From: Desarmillaria ectypa | Taxonomy: Eukaryota > Basidiomycota > Agaricomycetes > Agaricales > Physalacriaceae | DNA: 64,000 nt | Assembly: GCA_030407005.1 (NCBI GenBank) | Contig: JAUDYN010000005.1 | Span: 2,790,001 to 2,854,000, forward strand | Direction of reading: 5' to 3' | Shown: positions 24,194 through 36,083 of the stretch, in pieces | How positions within the stretch are numbered: position 1 is the stretch's first letter | Layout of the letters: every line of letters begins with the position of its first letter | Program-made: the position numbers and the translations under genes | Notes under the pieces: generated by a model | Databases searched by the model: none | What the model was told of the DNA's origin: nothing | What the model saw: the letters and a program-made list of their open reading frames with translations, nothing else

Positions 24194-24869
24194 ATGGCTG
24201 TGCGACCACTTCACGTATATGTCCTTTGGATCTTAACCGCTATTAACGTTGGTATAGTGCTATGGAGAAGTCGGCGATTCTTCCCGTACCCAGATAAATG
24301 GAAGGCTTTGGTTGGTGAGTCCGTAATCTCCTTTATCAAAGAGATCGAGTAGCTCACGGATAACAGATGATTATAGCTATATTGGTGGCGACTTTCCTCT
24401 CTATTACCCTCTCGTCGGTCCGCCCCTCGATGCAGACCCTGTCGCCTTGACATTCCGCGAATCCGTTCGTTTCGAATACAACAAGACCGACCAAGTCGCG
24501 TTTGATGAGTGGTACTCCATTCTCAAAGCCATGAACTTTGGTCGCGTTCGGTTGGGACCAGAGAACCGCATTTTTGTTCCCGTCCACTACCACGAAATGC
24601 ATTGCGTTCGGATTCTGCATATCGCGCTGTTGAACCCGGCGCATGAAGGGATGCCGAAACATGTGAAGCATTGTTTAAATTACCTTCGACAGTGGTTGCT
24701 GTGTGAAGCGACGAACGCAGTGGAGAAGGGGGACTTTTTGGAGAAAGACTATGAGTCAGACGCCGACAGAGTGTGCGAAACTCGAATTTGCCAGGACTGG
24801 GAGAGAGTATATGCAGATATGAATGGGAACCACGAGAGATGGCTTGAGTTCAAAAAAGCGTGGACTTGA
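24194..24869 (+). CDS. UstYa-like (DUF3328) protein 2
   Basis: MAVRPLHVYVLWILTAINVG forms an N-terminal membrane anchor. One intron (GTGAGT to TAACAG near 24315-24366) joins KALV to DDYSYIGGDFPLYYPL, the family's N-terminal signature. The catalytic motif HYHEMHCVRILHIALL has the canonical HxxHC, followed by HVKHCLNYLRQWLLC, the second His-Cys motif. The tail CQDWERVYADMNGNHERWLEF is also typical. About 205 residues. This copy has the full set of expected metal-ligand residues, unlike UstYa-like 1. Known relatives act in the secretory pathway on ribosomal peptide precursors, making cross-links or rings. It is the last gene of the peptide A cluster. Confidence 0.82.
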
Positions 24870-25146
24870 ACGACAGATAGAGTAGGATACAAATAGTAGC
24901 CGAATGCCGGGAGTCCCAAGAGTGTTGACCGAGTAGGATTCATTATACACTGTCCTTCATGAAGCCAAAGCCACCGCTGTGTTCACAAATACCGACCTGG
25001 ATGTAGGAAAGGGAAGCACAAAGAAAACCTCAAATAAACTGGTTGCTAGTCTTGTGTGACGGCCGACTTGAGGATAATACTAATACATGGATTGAAGGGA
25101 TATATGTCCTGCAGCATACAATAATACCACGTACCCTAACGATGAC

Positions 25147-25948
25147 TCATTCTGCTCCCTTCTTCTTCTTCTCTTCAACAAGCTCGACATTGTCAGCGGG
25201 AATACCTTTCAGCAACCCAACCTCATCTTCTATCATCTCGAGTATCTCACCACTCACGTCCCCTTGTACAACAATTTCATCCTGTCCTTGCGGGTTTTTC
25301 GTAACCGATGATCCCGTAGCGAACTTTGAGGCAAACTGTTTCGCAACTTTCTTCAGGTCAACACCGAAAGCTTCAAGGCCGTGAACAGATGTGACATGTT
25401 TCCGCTTATTCCGCTCGATCCGTTTAATGGTAATCTAGGAAAGATAATTGGATTTTATCGCTGTAGGTAAAATGAGCAATACGCACCTGCGATGCCATTT
25501 TCTTCTTCAGAGCAGCATCCGCCTTCGCCTCTGCTTTGGCCTCCTTCTTTGCCGTATCCTTCTCAAGTTTTTCCTGAGCCTGCAAGCTCAAAGTTCCAAT
25601 CTTCGCTTGTAGCGCCTCTGTAGCCAGTCAGTATCATCATCCAAAAGTGAGATTATCCAGCCAACCATCGGAGTAGTATTTCTCGTACAGATCGGGATGC
25701 GCTTCGTGCAGCCATTCTTTACACCGCGTGAGGTGTTCTCCAAATTCGCAGTATTCTGGTGGATACGAGCATACTACATGATGGATTTGGGTGAGCAATT
25801 CAATGCGATGGAGCTAAAGGTGTAAAAGACCTGTGCAATACAAAACTTGGACTGGAGGCGTTGGCTCTACTGGCGGTGGAACATCTGCTTGGTCTGCAGG
25901 CACCGGTTGTGGAGAGGGCTCACGATTACGGTTTTTCTTGGGAGCCAT
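25147..25948 (-). CDS. TMA22: Translation machinery-associated protein TMA22 (DENR homologue)
   Basis: The start MAPKKNRNREPSPQPVPADQ at 25948 is followed by VQVLYC and, after an intron, VCSYPPEYCEFGEHLTRCK, the Cys-containing zinc-binding element of density-regulated protein. The middle is Lys/Ala/Glu-rich (DTAKKEAKAEAKADAALKKK). The C-terminal SUI1 domain reads ITIKRIERNKRKHVTSVHGL, then VDLKKVAKQFASKFATGSSV and QDEIVVQGDVSGEILEMIED. It ends with a Lys-rich KKKKGAE before the stop at 25147. About 200 residues from four exons. With Tma20 it ejects deacylated tRNA from 40S subunits during ribosome recycling. It is divergent from an unrecognised plus-strand gene starting near 26164. Confidence 0.92.
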
Positions 25949-26163
25949 GGAGGAAAGGTAAGTAGGTATCGATTACCAGCTGGCCCTAAATGTGGTCAGC
26001 TCCATGTGGATGTTCGGTCCGCTATCCGTTCGTATCTCATTATCTCAGCACGGTACCTTCAGGCACGCCGTTCTTGTCCATGATCTTTTATTCTGGAGCT
26101 CAGCGTTAGAAACAGTCACTTACTTGGATCACCTGTTAACGCTTCCTGTTCTTGCTCTTCTTC

Positions 26164-26780
26164 AATGTGTAAAGCCAATCATTTACGGCAGTACTACGAC
26201 TCGGTCACAAGTTTTATTAGCCCAAACGAACATGATCAACTCGTTCCGTATTCTTTGGGTCAGGACAGAATCTTCAAAGCTATGCCCGCTATCAACACCC
26301 AAGAAATGGTTGATTGATATGAAATGTTTGGCACTTTCTGTCAAGGGTCTCCTCTTCCTCAGTCCGTATGTTTTGACATTACTTTATCAACTCTTACATC
26401 TTGAATCCTTAGGGAATATATAGGGCCTTCTGTGGCGAGCTTTATCGAGCTCGATCATCTTTTGGGTGGTACACGATCAAAATAAAAAGACATCGTTTAC
26501 TCTTTCTACTGAAGTCTCTCGTATTCTTCTTGTGCACGTCAAGATAAACTGCTTCGATCCGAGCGACAAGGACTATTTGGAGGAATCAGAGTATCCGTAT
26601 CCTCGACGAACAGTGGAGGTAAATCCACGATGACATACAGAAACTGTGCTTATACAGGTTCACTGTCTGAAAAGCTCTCCCATTCCATTGGGTCCTGAGA
26701 TATCACCGTTTGTCCTATTCAAAGATAGTACTGTTACTTTTCTGGACCGACACATACAGGCCATAGGAGAGCCCGGATGA
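26164..26780 (+). CDS. Unrecognised gene, approximate model
   Basis: Protein-like but unidentified. Frames suggest exons NHLRQYYDSVTSFISPNEHD (from ATG 26164), LLWRALSSSIIFWVVHDQNK near 26430 and FTLSTEVSRILLVHVKIN, then a consensus intron (26619-26658: GTAAAT...ATACAG). After this comes VHCLKSSPIPLGPEISPFVL, ending AIGEPG at a TGA near 26780. Alternating hydrophobic residues and charged loops look like a beta-rich fold. The exons between about 26310 and 26430 are unclear. The upstream region is shared with the divergent TMA22 promoter. I cannot name a family. Confidence 0.35.
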
Positions 26781-28013
26781 GGGCTGGGCTATATGATGCT
26801 ACGTGACTGTCATCCTTGTGGATTCTGAACTGCAAGATAACAAAGCGGCGATTACGAAACGAGGTATCGGGGACCACATGCCACGGCTTTCTGAGGATAG
26901 GACAGTGCACCGGTGAAAATGGCGATTCAGTTTCGTAGGCGTATTAGGTCCGTGACATCGAGAAGCCTATCAGATGGTTCGTTCGGCCTTCTAAATTCTG
27001 TCGGTCAAATACGCGTGCTGCTTGGCGGTGATAATATATGTACCCTCGCCGACTTATGAATACCGATGGAATCAGAAATTCATACAGAACTTCTGCATCA
27101 TAGTTTACACCATAGCCTCGGGCCAAGTTGAAGGCACTGCCGGCCTCCAAACCGAGAACTCCCTCTTTCTCCACTCATGTATCATGGTCACCGGAACAAG
27201 TTTGAACGAAGAACCGCTTGAATACGGGTCGAGAAGACAAACTCCGCAATAAATACTACATAAAATGTCGGTAATAGATAAGTAGTGACTATAGTATGGC
27301 GTAGTGGTATTGCAGCCAGACCCAACGTAATCCCGAAAAAATCGGCCGCAGTCACCACTGACCTATGCAATAAGAATCCCAGGCCAAAAGTGAATGGGTA
27401 GTAAGTTTACGAGAATAGTCGGGGTAGCCGAGGCTTGCAACTCGGCCAGTTCTTCCGAGGCTACGGCCATTAGTTAGGTATTTGGCTTATATTTTCGAGC
27501 TCCAGCTCGAGACTTGGCTTTCAATTAATCTGAAAAACCTTGTTGCAAGTCTGTCGCGTTATCAGTTTTATTCAGCAAGGTACCGCTTGCACGACCCCTG
27601 GGTACCGACGTCGGCAACAGAACAAGCCACTCCGGCAGCAGTAACGCTAGTTCTAGCCTCTTATTTCGAAAGGGAGCCCAAGTCACCGGTGGTTTTAGCA
27701 TGTAATATTCATCGCCCAGCGTCGCATGACTAGACCCAGCTAGACTTTGGCTTGACAGGAAAACATGTTCTGAACTGAAATTGGCGGGCGGCAAAGGCTG
27801 GGCCCAATAGGTCCTAAAGCGACTTTATCTGTTTTAATACAGATAGCTACACTATGCAAGGTCACAAATGCAATGTTTGAAGAGGGAGTTCGATTCTTGT
27901 AAGAATGAAGTTATAAGAGATTTTTGCGTTTGTAGTACGTTATACATACCAAATGGCATACTGACTAAAAAAAAAGAGATGGAACTCAGTTGGGCGGTAC
28001 ACTCACCGTTCCA
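26781..28013. other. Gene-poor, nothing firm
   Basis: Minus-strand frames at 26944-27174 and 27188-27370 contain hydrophobic stretches (IVTTYLLPTFYVVFIAEFVF) that might be remains of a membrane protein. They do not join into a model. No RNA gene or repeat was recognised. Confidence 0.3.
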
Positions 28014-28880
28014 AACGCTAGAACTCATCCAATAATTTCTCTTGAGCTTTCAGAACCACCTGAACATGCTCGACGCCAAGTGGCTCGTCTCTGAACAAAA
28101 ACATCAACCGTTGAAAATTTAGTGATGTTAAAGGATGCTCACGAGGAAAGGGCCAACGCTTGCGCCGTTCGGACCGAAACGTAGATAAACATAAGTTCTG
28201 GGTACGCAGAGGAGGCCAGACGAATCCTCACCGTGTTTTTATGGTACGACCTGTAACTGGTTTAGTGTCCCGCTACAATATCAATCTTCATTACTTACCA
28301 TTGAACGGTTTCGCTACCAAACCCTCTAGATCCTTCGTAGAAACGGCAAGACTGAAGAACTTTTGCCAAATGGCCTGTCTACCCGCAACATCGAGCTCGG
28401 AATACTTGATAGCTGTACACTATGTAGTCAGTAGCATCACAGCACGGCCAAGAAGAGAGTGAACCGATTGAGAAACGAGACAGGAAGGCTTCGTCAAATG
28501 TCTCAATCCTGTTTGTAGTGAGGAAAAGAACCCCGGTGATACTCAAGTACTCGTAGAGCCACAGAAACCAAGGCATTTCTCTCAAGCTAGAAAAGGGCCT
28601 GTGAATGAGTCTTAGGGTGCGAGAGTCATGAGCACACCTCATGCAGACTACGCTGCTCTAAGAATACTTGTCAGTACCTAGGTGGTTAGTGGGCACCACT
28701 AAAGCTCCGAGACAGTCACTCACGTCCGCCTCATCAATCAATAACACAGCATCCCAGGCTGTTGCCAACTTAAAGGAATAGGAATTTAGTAATCACACAA
28801 TCTTCAGACCACTACCACACTTACACTGAACCAAGACGTTCAAGCTTTCAGCGGAAGACATGAAGGAGAAGATGAAGAGA
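28014..28880 (-). pseudogene. AAA-ATPase fragment (DUF7025/BCS1-like family), 5' truncated and frameshifted
   Basis: On the minus strand the Walker B exon LATAWDAVLLIDEAD lies near 28730-28770. RNALVSVALRVLEYHRG follows, then VLFLTTNRIETFDEAFLSRF near 28480-28540 with sensor 1 and arginine finger. Near the end is PLGVEHVQVVLKAQEKLLDE. These match the intact gene at 47293-50412 closely. The N-terminal DUF7025 part and Walker A are missing upstream. EYHRG and VLFLTTNR are in different frames, as if two bases were lost near 28535. It therefore looks like a decayed partial duplicate. A MITE sits about 400 bases upstream. Confidence 0.75.
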
Positions 28881-29296
28881 TGGCTTGAAGAGGTAAGGGT
28901 TTTATAGGGTACGATGCTCTTATCACGAACATTCTTAGACGCAGGCGCACAGCAGTGTGTATCGAAACCCTCAAAATAATATGAGTGACGCCCATCCTCA
29001 ATCATTGTTGAATGAGCTCTCAACGATTGTGTCGCGTCCGGAAACCCGGCATCATTCTGAAAAGATAAGACTATACTATACCCAATATCAACATTATCAT
29101 TTTAACAGACACATGAAAGACTCAAAAGGCGTGCCGCTAGAGTTCGTAGCATCGATATCGTGTTTGATCACGGAATCGCAACTTTTCGTGGCTCGCCACA
29201 GCATCCCATCAAGGTGGCTGTTAAGATAACCAAACTCGTGGCCCTTGGAAGGACGCATGCCTTTTGCATCGTCACTGCTGGGGTTGGCTGCTTTTT
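28881..29296. other. Gene-free flank between AAA fragment and MITE
   Basis: No reading frame with recognisable content on either strand. It probably is decayed accessory DNA. Confidence 0.35.
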
Positions 29297-29585
29297 GGGA
29301 CCTAAAAACGTATTCTAACGATATCGTGAATTTTGATCGTCTTCTTACACCCGTAAAACAGGATCTAAAAAACATAATGAAAAAACCTTTTTTCTGTGTT
29401 GTTTTTTTTTTACGCACCAAAAAGAGCATGTTTTTGACAGAGTAAAAGTGGTTTCCATTGTTCTGAACAATGGGAACCACTTTTTCGATCTGTTTTCTGT
29501 GCTGTTTTTCATCTTGTTTTTAGGAGATCCTTTTTCCTGTCGAAAGGTTACATAGAAACTCACAACATTTTTAGGTCCCCTTTTT
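29291..29585. mobile_element. Short foldback/MITE-type element with TIRs and 6-bp target duplication
   Basis: The element spans 29297-29579 (283 bp). Its ends are inverted repeats, GGGACCTAAAAACGT at 29297-29311 and the complement of GGGACCTAAAAATGT at 29565-29579. The same six bases CTTTTT flank it at 29291-29296 and 29580-29585, as expected for a target site duplication. The centre holds a 41-base palindrome at 29444-29484 with 20-base arms and one G:T mismatch. No transposase is encoded, so it would be mobilised in trans. The flanks are T-rich, which slightly weakens the duplication call. Confidence 0.72.
29444..29484. repeat. 41-base palindrome at the centre of the MITE
   Basis: The left arm 29444-29463 and right arm 29465-29484 are complementary over 20 bases with one mismatch around a single central T. 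It would form a very stable hairpin in RNA or single-stranded DNA. Confidence 0.85.
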
Positions 29586-31096
29586 AGAACAGAAAAACAT
29601 ACCGGCTCCAGCAGTGCGTGCCAATAGGCGCTCTCGTGGAGATAGACAAGCATGGAGCGTTACGGCAAAAAGCTTGGAGGACAGCATCTGGAGTCTGACG
29701 GTGGCAGGTGGCAGCAGACATCATAGGTTGCGTAAAAGAGCATTGACGCTCTACGCAAGCAGTATGTGAGCTTTAATATCCTTGGAGGTCATTCCCGTTT
29801 TGTCGTTATTCACGTCCTACGCGTCCAAGTCGGCAGGAAAGCAACAGCAAAGTGGTAGGCTCGCGCGGGCCGCGTGACAGATGGTCACATGCTGTGACCG
29901 AGACTCGATCCCGGGCCGGTCTTCCTGTTACACTCCCTTAAAGTTTAGCGCGAACAACTCTGCTCTTCACACACAGAAATCTTCATCTGTACACGACGAA
30001 CTCAACAGCAGGCACCTTCTACCGCATAAGCTGTATCAGTATTCGTGGCAAATGCCAAGACAAACCGGACTCAGCATGGTCTCGTGAGTGGTTTTCAGTT
30101 AGTTCGGTGGACTCAGCGCAGCGTGTAGAAGCTGATTTATGGGGGGGGGGATCCATTGCTCTATGCACCTATGATATGTTTGCGAAAGCCAAACAAATAG
30201 GTCCTGAACTTGGCCCCGAGAAATCTCTGTACTACCTGAAGAAGAGTCCTTAACTTTAAGCAGGACTGAACTTATCAATTCATTAACCAACCTTGGTCTC
30301 CACTTCGGTGAGGATCCCTTACAGTACCGTAATTGATGCTCGTGTCACTGCCGTACCAGGACATCCCAGATTTACTACAGCCTTTCGTCTGCTGAACTGA
30401 GTCATGACAAATTTCTCTGGGGTGCCCTGCTTCCCTAAAAAATTGAACAGGCCTGTTCTCTTGGGTTAATCAGTTGTCGATTTTCAACTGCTTTATGTTT
30501 CTTCTGGGGTGAAAAAGGAATATCTCCTTGGCTGGCCTGTCATATCATCGACGCATCTCCGGCATTTGTGACTTTGAAACGCTTGCAAAGGTTGCCACGC
30601 CCGTTCCTCGCTCCGAAGCATGCCTTGGAGTTCCACCCTACTGGCATCATTACTCCAAGGCCGTGCCGCGCTCGCATTCCCCAGATTTTAATCAATGTGA
30701 TTCTCAGGATATCTGCCCATGCATATATCTCGGCGTCAGTGTCAATGCGCATCCGCCTAAATCCACCCGAGTGGTCCCACCTGGCTGGTAATCTGTCGTT
30801 GCATTTGGGTGGACGTTGGACGCTCATTCTCTTTGTGCGAGCTACTATAGAGATACTCTTAAATTCTTTGAAGGCAGGCATAGGCGATATTTGCCCCTGT
30901 TAGATCATCCGCGTCTTTGTCCTTGTCCTACAAATCATGTGCTGTTACCATCAGTCACTCAATAAACCACGTCCAGTCACATCTTTCATCCTTGCCTATC
31001 TTGTCTTTCGACCATCATCTAAATTGCGTCTATATCGTGAGGACTGCTTTCTCTGCTCGTCCTTCGCTAACATGTGGTACATTAGACATACAGAGA
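29586..31096. other. Gene-poor stretch with hairpins
   Basis: Small hairpins at 29728-29758 and 29884-29900 are the only structure noted. Plus and minus frames around 30540-30900 remain open for about 110 codons but show no family features. A run of G at 30141-30150 is present. Confidence 0.35.
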
Positions 31097-32859
31097 ATGC
31101 AGCGTGGAACGCAAGCATCAAGGCAAAGGGTTTCTTTGAATCCGACGTTGCAGGTTGTGGTCTCGCAGGATCCAGAAGGCTGGATGAGCGCTTCGTTGTC
31201 TGGTCCAGACAGAAGTTCTCGTGCTACTAACTACCTTTCAGGACCTTCTCTCGCTGGCTATGGTGTTCTGCGCCCGAATTTCAACCCATCGCAATACAGT
31301 ACAGTAATGACCGGTGGCATTCATCCGCCTAATATGACTCAAACTAGCCCTGTGCGTCCCGAGCCGACACGAAGATATTCGGTACCGTACCTTGGCCATC
31401 ATCCAAATCACAGTCTTGACGAAAATCAACGTCCTGTGGTGGGCTGTCGTCAACGGACACAGGTGGTAGGTGGTACACATCATAGCGTGGATAATTCTCT
31501 CTTGCAGCAATCTCAAACCGTTTCGCACCCAACCGTCTCAAAACCTGCAACGTACGCGACAGCTCCTTCGCAAAGTGGACGCTCTTCAAACGGCTGGCCA
31601 GCAATGCAAGCGGACCCCCCTCACCAACGAAATCCTGCAAGACCGTTTTATGGGCTTCAACGTCGACCATTCGTTCCCTTGGACAACATACTGGAAGAGA
31701 ATCTACTCAATGGCGACGGCTTTTCACCTTTTCATCCGCTTCCCGACATAGAACCACAAGGTGTTGACACCTCGGTGACTCCAATTTCCGGGACTCCCCG
31801 TGGCTGGACTCAAAACACAGACCCCGTTCTTGGTAAAAACGTTGAGCGTATTATGCGGTAGCCACCTTTTTTTTATGACGGTTACGACGGATGAATGACT
31901 TGTTCGTCACTGAAGGGCTCTCCAATATCATCCAACATTACCAGAGGATCCTTCAAACGACGAGCTTCCAATACTGGTGGGAGACAATCATCACGATTCA
32001 AGGTTATTTCAGCTTCTCTCTGTGGCTGTACCCTATCAGGCGGTAGTCGTGCCCAGGCCGACGTCTCTGGACAGCAACACTTTGACGGACAACGTCACGA
32101 ATCAAATACCCTCCGCTGCGACAGAGATCATGGACCAAAGCGACGACAAAATGTACGAGGTGGGACGAACACTGCTGGATCATCTGCTCTTGTTTGCTTG
32201 CACTGCGTCTATGTTGACGAAGATCGCCCTTCAAATACTTCGTCAAGCAGAAACACGCTATGGACCGCATGCCGAAATGCAGTTGCGATCATCCTTAACT
32301 GGCATACTCATGACAACGTTCAGACAGTACTTCGTTGGGGTATGCTTGCTCTTTGTACCCCACTTATTGCATTGCTGAAGGGCTAATTCCTGACCCTTAG
32401 GAAGGTTCGATTCTCAGTGACCGACTATCCATCACCCTCGCAGAGGGTGTAGGGGAATTCTTCGTTTCAGGACTTCTCGATGGACAGGACTTTTTCCTTG
32501 CCTTGGACACACTTCTCACACCATCCGCACATAACCGTATCGCAGCTATGGGTGCTATTCTCGGCCGTTGTAATGACATTTTGTTCCGTTCAGCTCACAG
32601 TGCACTTTTGCAAGCATTCTGCGTAAAGCTAGCACAACAAGCCAATGGAGTGTATGTTCATGGTGAAGGCACGAAAAATGGACAGGCAATTATTGTGGTG
32701 TGTTATCCCACAGTCGTTCAAGTGCCCTTTTGCTTATTCTTACATGTAGGAGACTTTAGGGAGGCTTCGAGCCGGGTTGGCATGGTCGGCTTTCCGGCAA
32801 TCGCTGAATTTACGATCCGAATGCTAAAAATCCGATTTTCCAAGTTACTGGTTATTTAA
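31097..32859 (+). CDS. Hypothetical protein, disordered N-terminus and helical C-terminus
   Basis: A long first exon from ATG 31097 (MQRGTQASRQRVSLNPTLQV) is rich in Pro, Ser, Gln and His, so probably disordered. It continues to KNVERIMR near 31858. Following exons give helical segments: GLSNIIQHYQRILQTT, YEVGRTLLDHLLLFACTASM, SILSDRLSITLAEGVGEFF, VSGLLDGQDFFLALDTLL and IAAMGAILGRCNDILFRSAH. The helical half resembles HEAT/MIF4G-like repeats in spacing, but this is not established. Some exon joins, particularly near 32000-32050 and after 32690, are uncertain. It precedes LCB2 on the same strand. Confidence 0.5.
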
Positions 32860-33628
32860 ACGGATTTGCCGAGGAATGTATATTACTTATCTTGTAAAAT
32901 TGGGTTGGGAACGGATCTTTGGTTAAAGATGTCTGCTGTCGTCATGCATTTCTCGTTTCAAAAGTAAAATGTTGTAACAAACACAACCTCTCGCACGACC
33001 ATGAGAATGCAGCGAATTCCGGAACCTACAAGCGCTGCCCGAGGACTTTCTAACCGAGGAACTCGGGGAAGCTATGTCAAGAAGTCGAAGAGAATCAGAA
33101 TTAGAAACCACAGAGATCAGCTAGCGGTATAATTTTCCGTGAGCGGGGTTACATCGTATCGTTGGGGAATGGACGGGACATGCCTCGTCCTCGGGACTGA
33201 AACGTTCGTCAACGAGGCAACTCGAATTTCCTCAAAGTCGAACGATAGGAGCTTTTATGCTGATTGGAGAGAAAAAAAGGGTTCATGTGAGGGGAATTTC
33301 CAACAGAAATACGAAGGGAATCAAGGGATGTATACCTAACACCCTTCAAGTTAGATCCGGACTCAAAAATGTATTGACTTGAGGTATATAGAATAAAGCG
33401 ATAAGCCCGGGTCTACTCGGGTCGCTCGGCGAGATTCGTGCCGAGGGCTCGGCAATGTACGGCTCGTTCTCGGCATCCTCCGTATGTTAACCCGCAATCA
33501 AAATGTCATGAATGCTGACACCCGGGTCTGCCTAAGCGCGAAATTTGAATTCGGGATCGGAAAGAACTTGAACAAGACACACAATCTTGCTTGTTGTGTA
33601 CGACGACGACAACGACACTTCCGCCCTC
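32860..33628. other. Intergenic upstream of LCB2
   Basis: No gene recognised. A GC-rich stretch around 33400-33480 repeats CTCGGC-like words, possibly promoter or 5' UTR of LCB2. Confidence 0.35.
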
Positions 33629-35782
33629 ATGCCCACTGGCTCTCCCTTGCCATCACCAATGGCCTTGAAGAAGTCCTCACCGCAGCAGTCGATGTTCAAG
33701 AAGCGGTCGTCGCAGTCACTGTCTCACATGGCCTCTGCGGCATCCTATCTATCTGCACTCTCTCAAGCAGACGCTCGTGCACGAAACAGTAATGGTCGGT
33801 CGCCTACATCGACACCGGCGTTGTCCTTGTCGTCGTCGGTCACCTCGTCGTCGGAAGACACTGTACTGAACGAGGAGGATGAACTCGACGACAGCGACGG
33901 TCTGGTTATTCCTGCACGTCCACCCACGTCTGAACAGGTCTTCACCACCGTTCACTCCGAGTTTGGACATTGTGCCAATGAGGAATATCGCTATGTCTCC
34001 CAGCATACCCCCGGTACTACTGTCCCCGGCCACGTCGAGCAGGACCCTCCATACTACATCCTTCTTTCAACATACATTAGCTACCTCATTCTAATCTGTC
34101 TTGGTCACTTCCGTGATTTCTTTGGAAAACGTTTCAATCCATCTGCTTACCGACACTTGATGCCCCATAATGTACGTGCCTATCCCACGACGAAAATTTC
34201 CGCTCATTGACTAACGCGTTTTACTCGCAGGGATATGCTCCTCTGAACTCAGATTTTGACTCTTTTTACACTCGTCGTCTGAAATTGCGCATGGATGAGT
34301 GCTTCTCTCAGCCAATCACCGGCGTTGCAGGTCGTACCATACAGCTCCTTGACCGCTACTCTCCTGATTACAACCACACCCAAATCCTAACTGGGACGCG
34401 TACCAGAGCGCTTAATATCTCTTCATACAATTATCTCGGCTTTGCACAGGCTCGGGGTGGCTGCGCCGATGTTGTGGAAGAGACCATCAAACGCTATGGC
34501 GTGACAACATGCGGTACGCGTTTGGAAGGAGGATCAAGCGAATTGCACACATTTAGCGAGGCACTTGTTGCTCAGTTTGTCGGAATGGAAGACTCGTTAA
34601 TCAGCTCCATGGGTTTCGCGACCAACTCGACTTTAATTCCTGCGCTAGTCAACAAGGGCTGCCTGGTTATCTCCGACGAACTCAACCACGCCTCTATTCG
34701 TTTTGGTGTGCGTTTGAGTGGGGCAAGTGTGCGCACGTTCAAGCACAATGATATGGCGAGCCTGGAATCGCTTCTCAGGGAGGTCATTAGTCAAGGCCAG
34801 CTCAAGACGCACAGGCCATGGAAGAAGATCTTGCTTATCGTGGAAGGTCTATACAGCATGGAAGGCACTTTGGTCAATCTTCCTGCTATAATGGAGTTGA
34901 AGCGAAAGTACAAGGTCTGTGGTTCATAGACATTAGCTCAAGAATCGGTTCATTACTCATGCCTTATCCGTCTAGTTTTATCTGTTTGTTGATGAAGCAC
35001 ACTCTGTAGGCGCTCTTGGTCCTCATGGCCGTGGTGTGGCGGATTACTTCAATATCGACCCTCGCTCTATTGACATACTGATGGGTACATTCACGAAATC
35101 ATTCGGTGCCGCGGGTGGATACATTGCCGGGAACAAGACGCTTATTGACCGCCTTCGTCTCCGCGGGTATTCTGGAGCCTATGCCGAGGCCATGACCCCT
35201 ACAGTGCTAACCCAGATTGTAGCCAGTATGGCTTGTATCATGGGTGTCAGTTTACCTCCACCTTCGACCTCGTCTCGACACGGAAGTGTTGGTCCTGCCG
35301 ACGAAATATATCAACATCCCGGCCCCGCACCAGCGAGCTCACTCCCTTCATGGATTACTCTCCCACCTGCATTGTCTTCTGGCGAAGATGGGCGTGACCG
35401 GCTGCGTCGTCTCGCCTTCAATTCGCGGTATCTCCATTCTGGATTGGTCAAGCTCGGCTTCATCACCTACGGCCATCCAGCATCACCAATTGTTCCCCTT
35501 CTGGTTTTCAACCCCGGAAAAATGAATATGTTCCACAGGATGATGAAGGATAGGAAAACTCCCATCATTGTGGTGGTGGTTGCATATCCGGCGACTCCCT
35601 TGGTCACGAGTCGTGTCAGGTTTTGCGTGAGTGCGGCACATACAAAGGAGGACATTGATTGCATCTTACGAGCATGTGATGAGGTCGGTGATATCCTCGA
35701 CTTAAAACACGGAATCCGCAAATCGGAGAGGTGGGCTATCGAGGATATTGTCGATAGGGCCGTTGAGTTGGCCAATGCATGA
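33629..35782 (+). CDS. LCB2: Serine palmitoyltransferase subunit 2
   Basis: About 670 residues from three exons, starting MPTGSPLPSPMALKKSS at 33629. A Ser-rich cytosolic N-terminus precedes the membrane segment YYILLSTYISYLILICLG. The catalytic domain is clearly an alpha-oxoamine synthase: YNYLGFAQARGGCADVVEE, GTRLEGGSSELHTFSEAL, DELNHASIRFGVRLSGA, IVEGLYSMEGTLVNLP, FVDEAHSVGALGPHGRG, and the PLP-lysine motif GTFTKSFGAAGGYIAGNK. With LCB1 it condenses serine and palmitoyl-CoA to 3-ketosphinganine in the ER, the first step of sphingolipid synthesis. Between IMGVSLPPPS and the next conserved block there is a Pro/Ser-rich insert. All catalytic residues I can place are present. Confidence 0.95.
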
Positions 35783-36083
35783 ACTGTTACGTGAAGGCAT
35801 GAACTCGGTAATCTGTGTTACATAGATGAGTGCACGCTGGAACGATGGATGAATTTCTTCTTTCGATACTTTATTCTCCTGTCGAGTATTTAACGAATCT
35901 ATCTGTGTCATATATACCTTTTTCCTGTACAAAGTCGAGGAGTTATACCCTGATAAAATAAATAAGTAAAATAATAATGTCAAGTATTTCGAGATAAGAT
36001 CAAAGATCCGAATAGCGACAAAATGTTCCGGACTCGTGTTATAGACCACTCGACGTTGACTTCCGCCTCTTTGAGATACCACT

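Noticed and set aside
29880..29930. tRNA or SINE promoter (B-box-like ACTCGATCCC)
   Set aside because: The flanking sequence does not fold into a cloverleaf and no A-box at suitable distance was found.
30540..30903. Overlapping frames of about 110 codons on both strands
   Set aside because: Neither shows family motifs or consensus intron partners.
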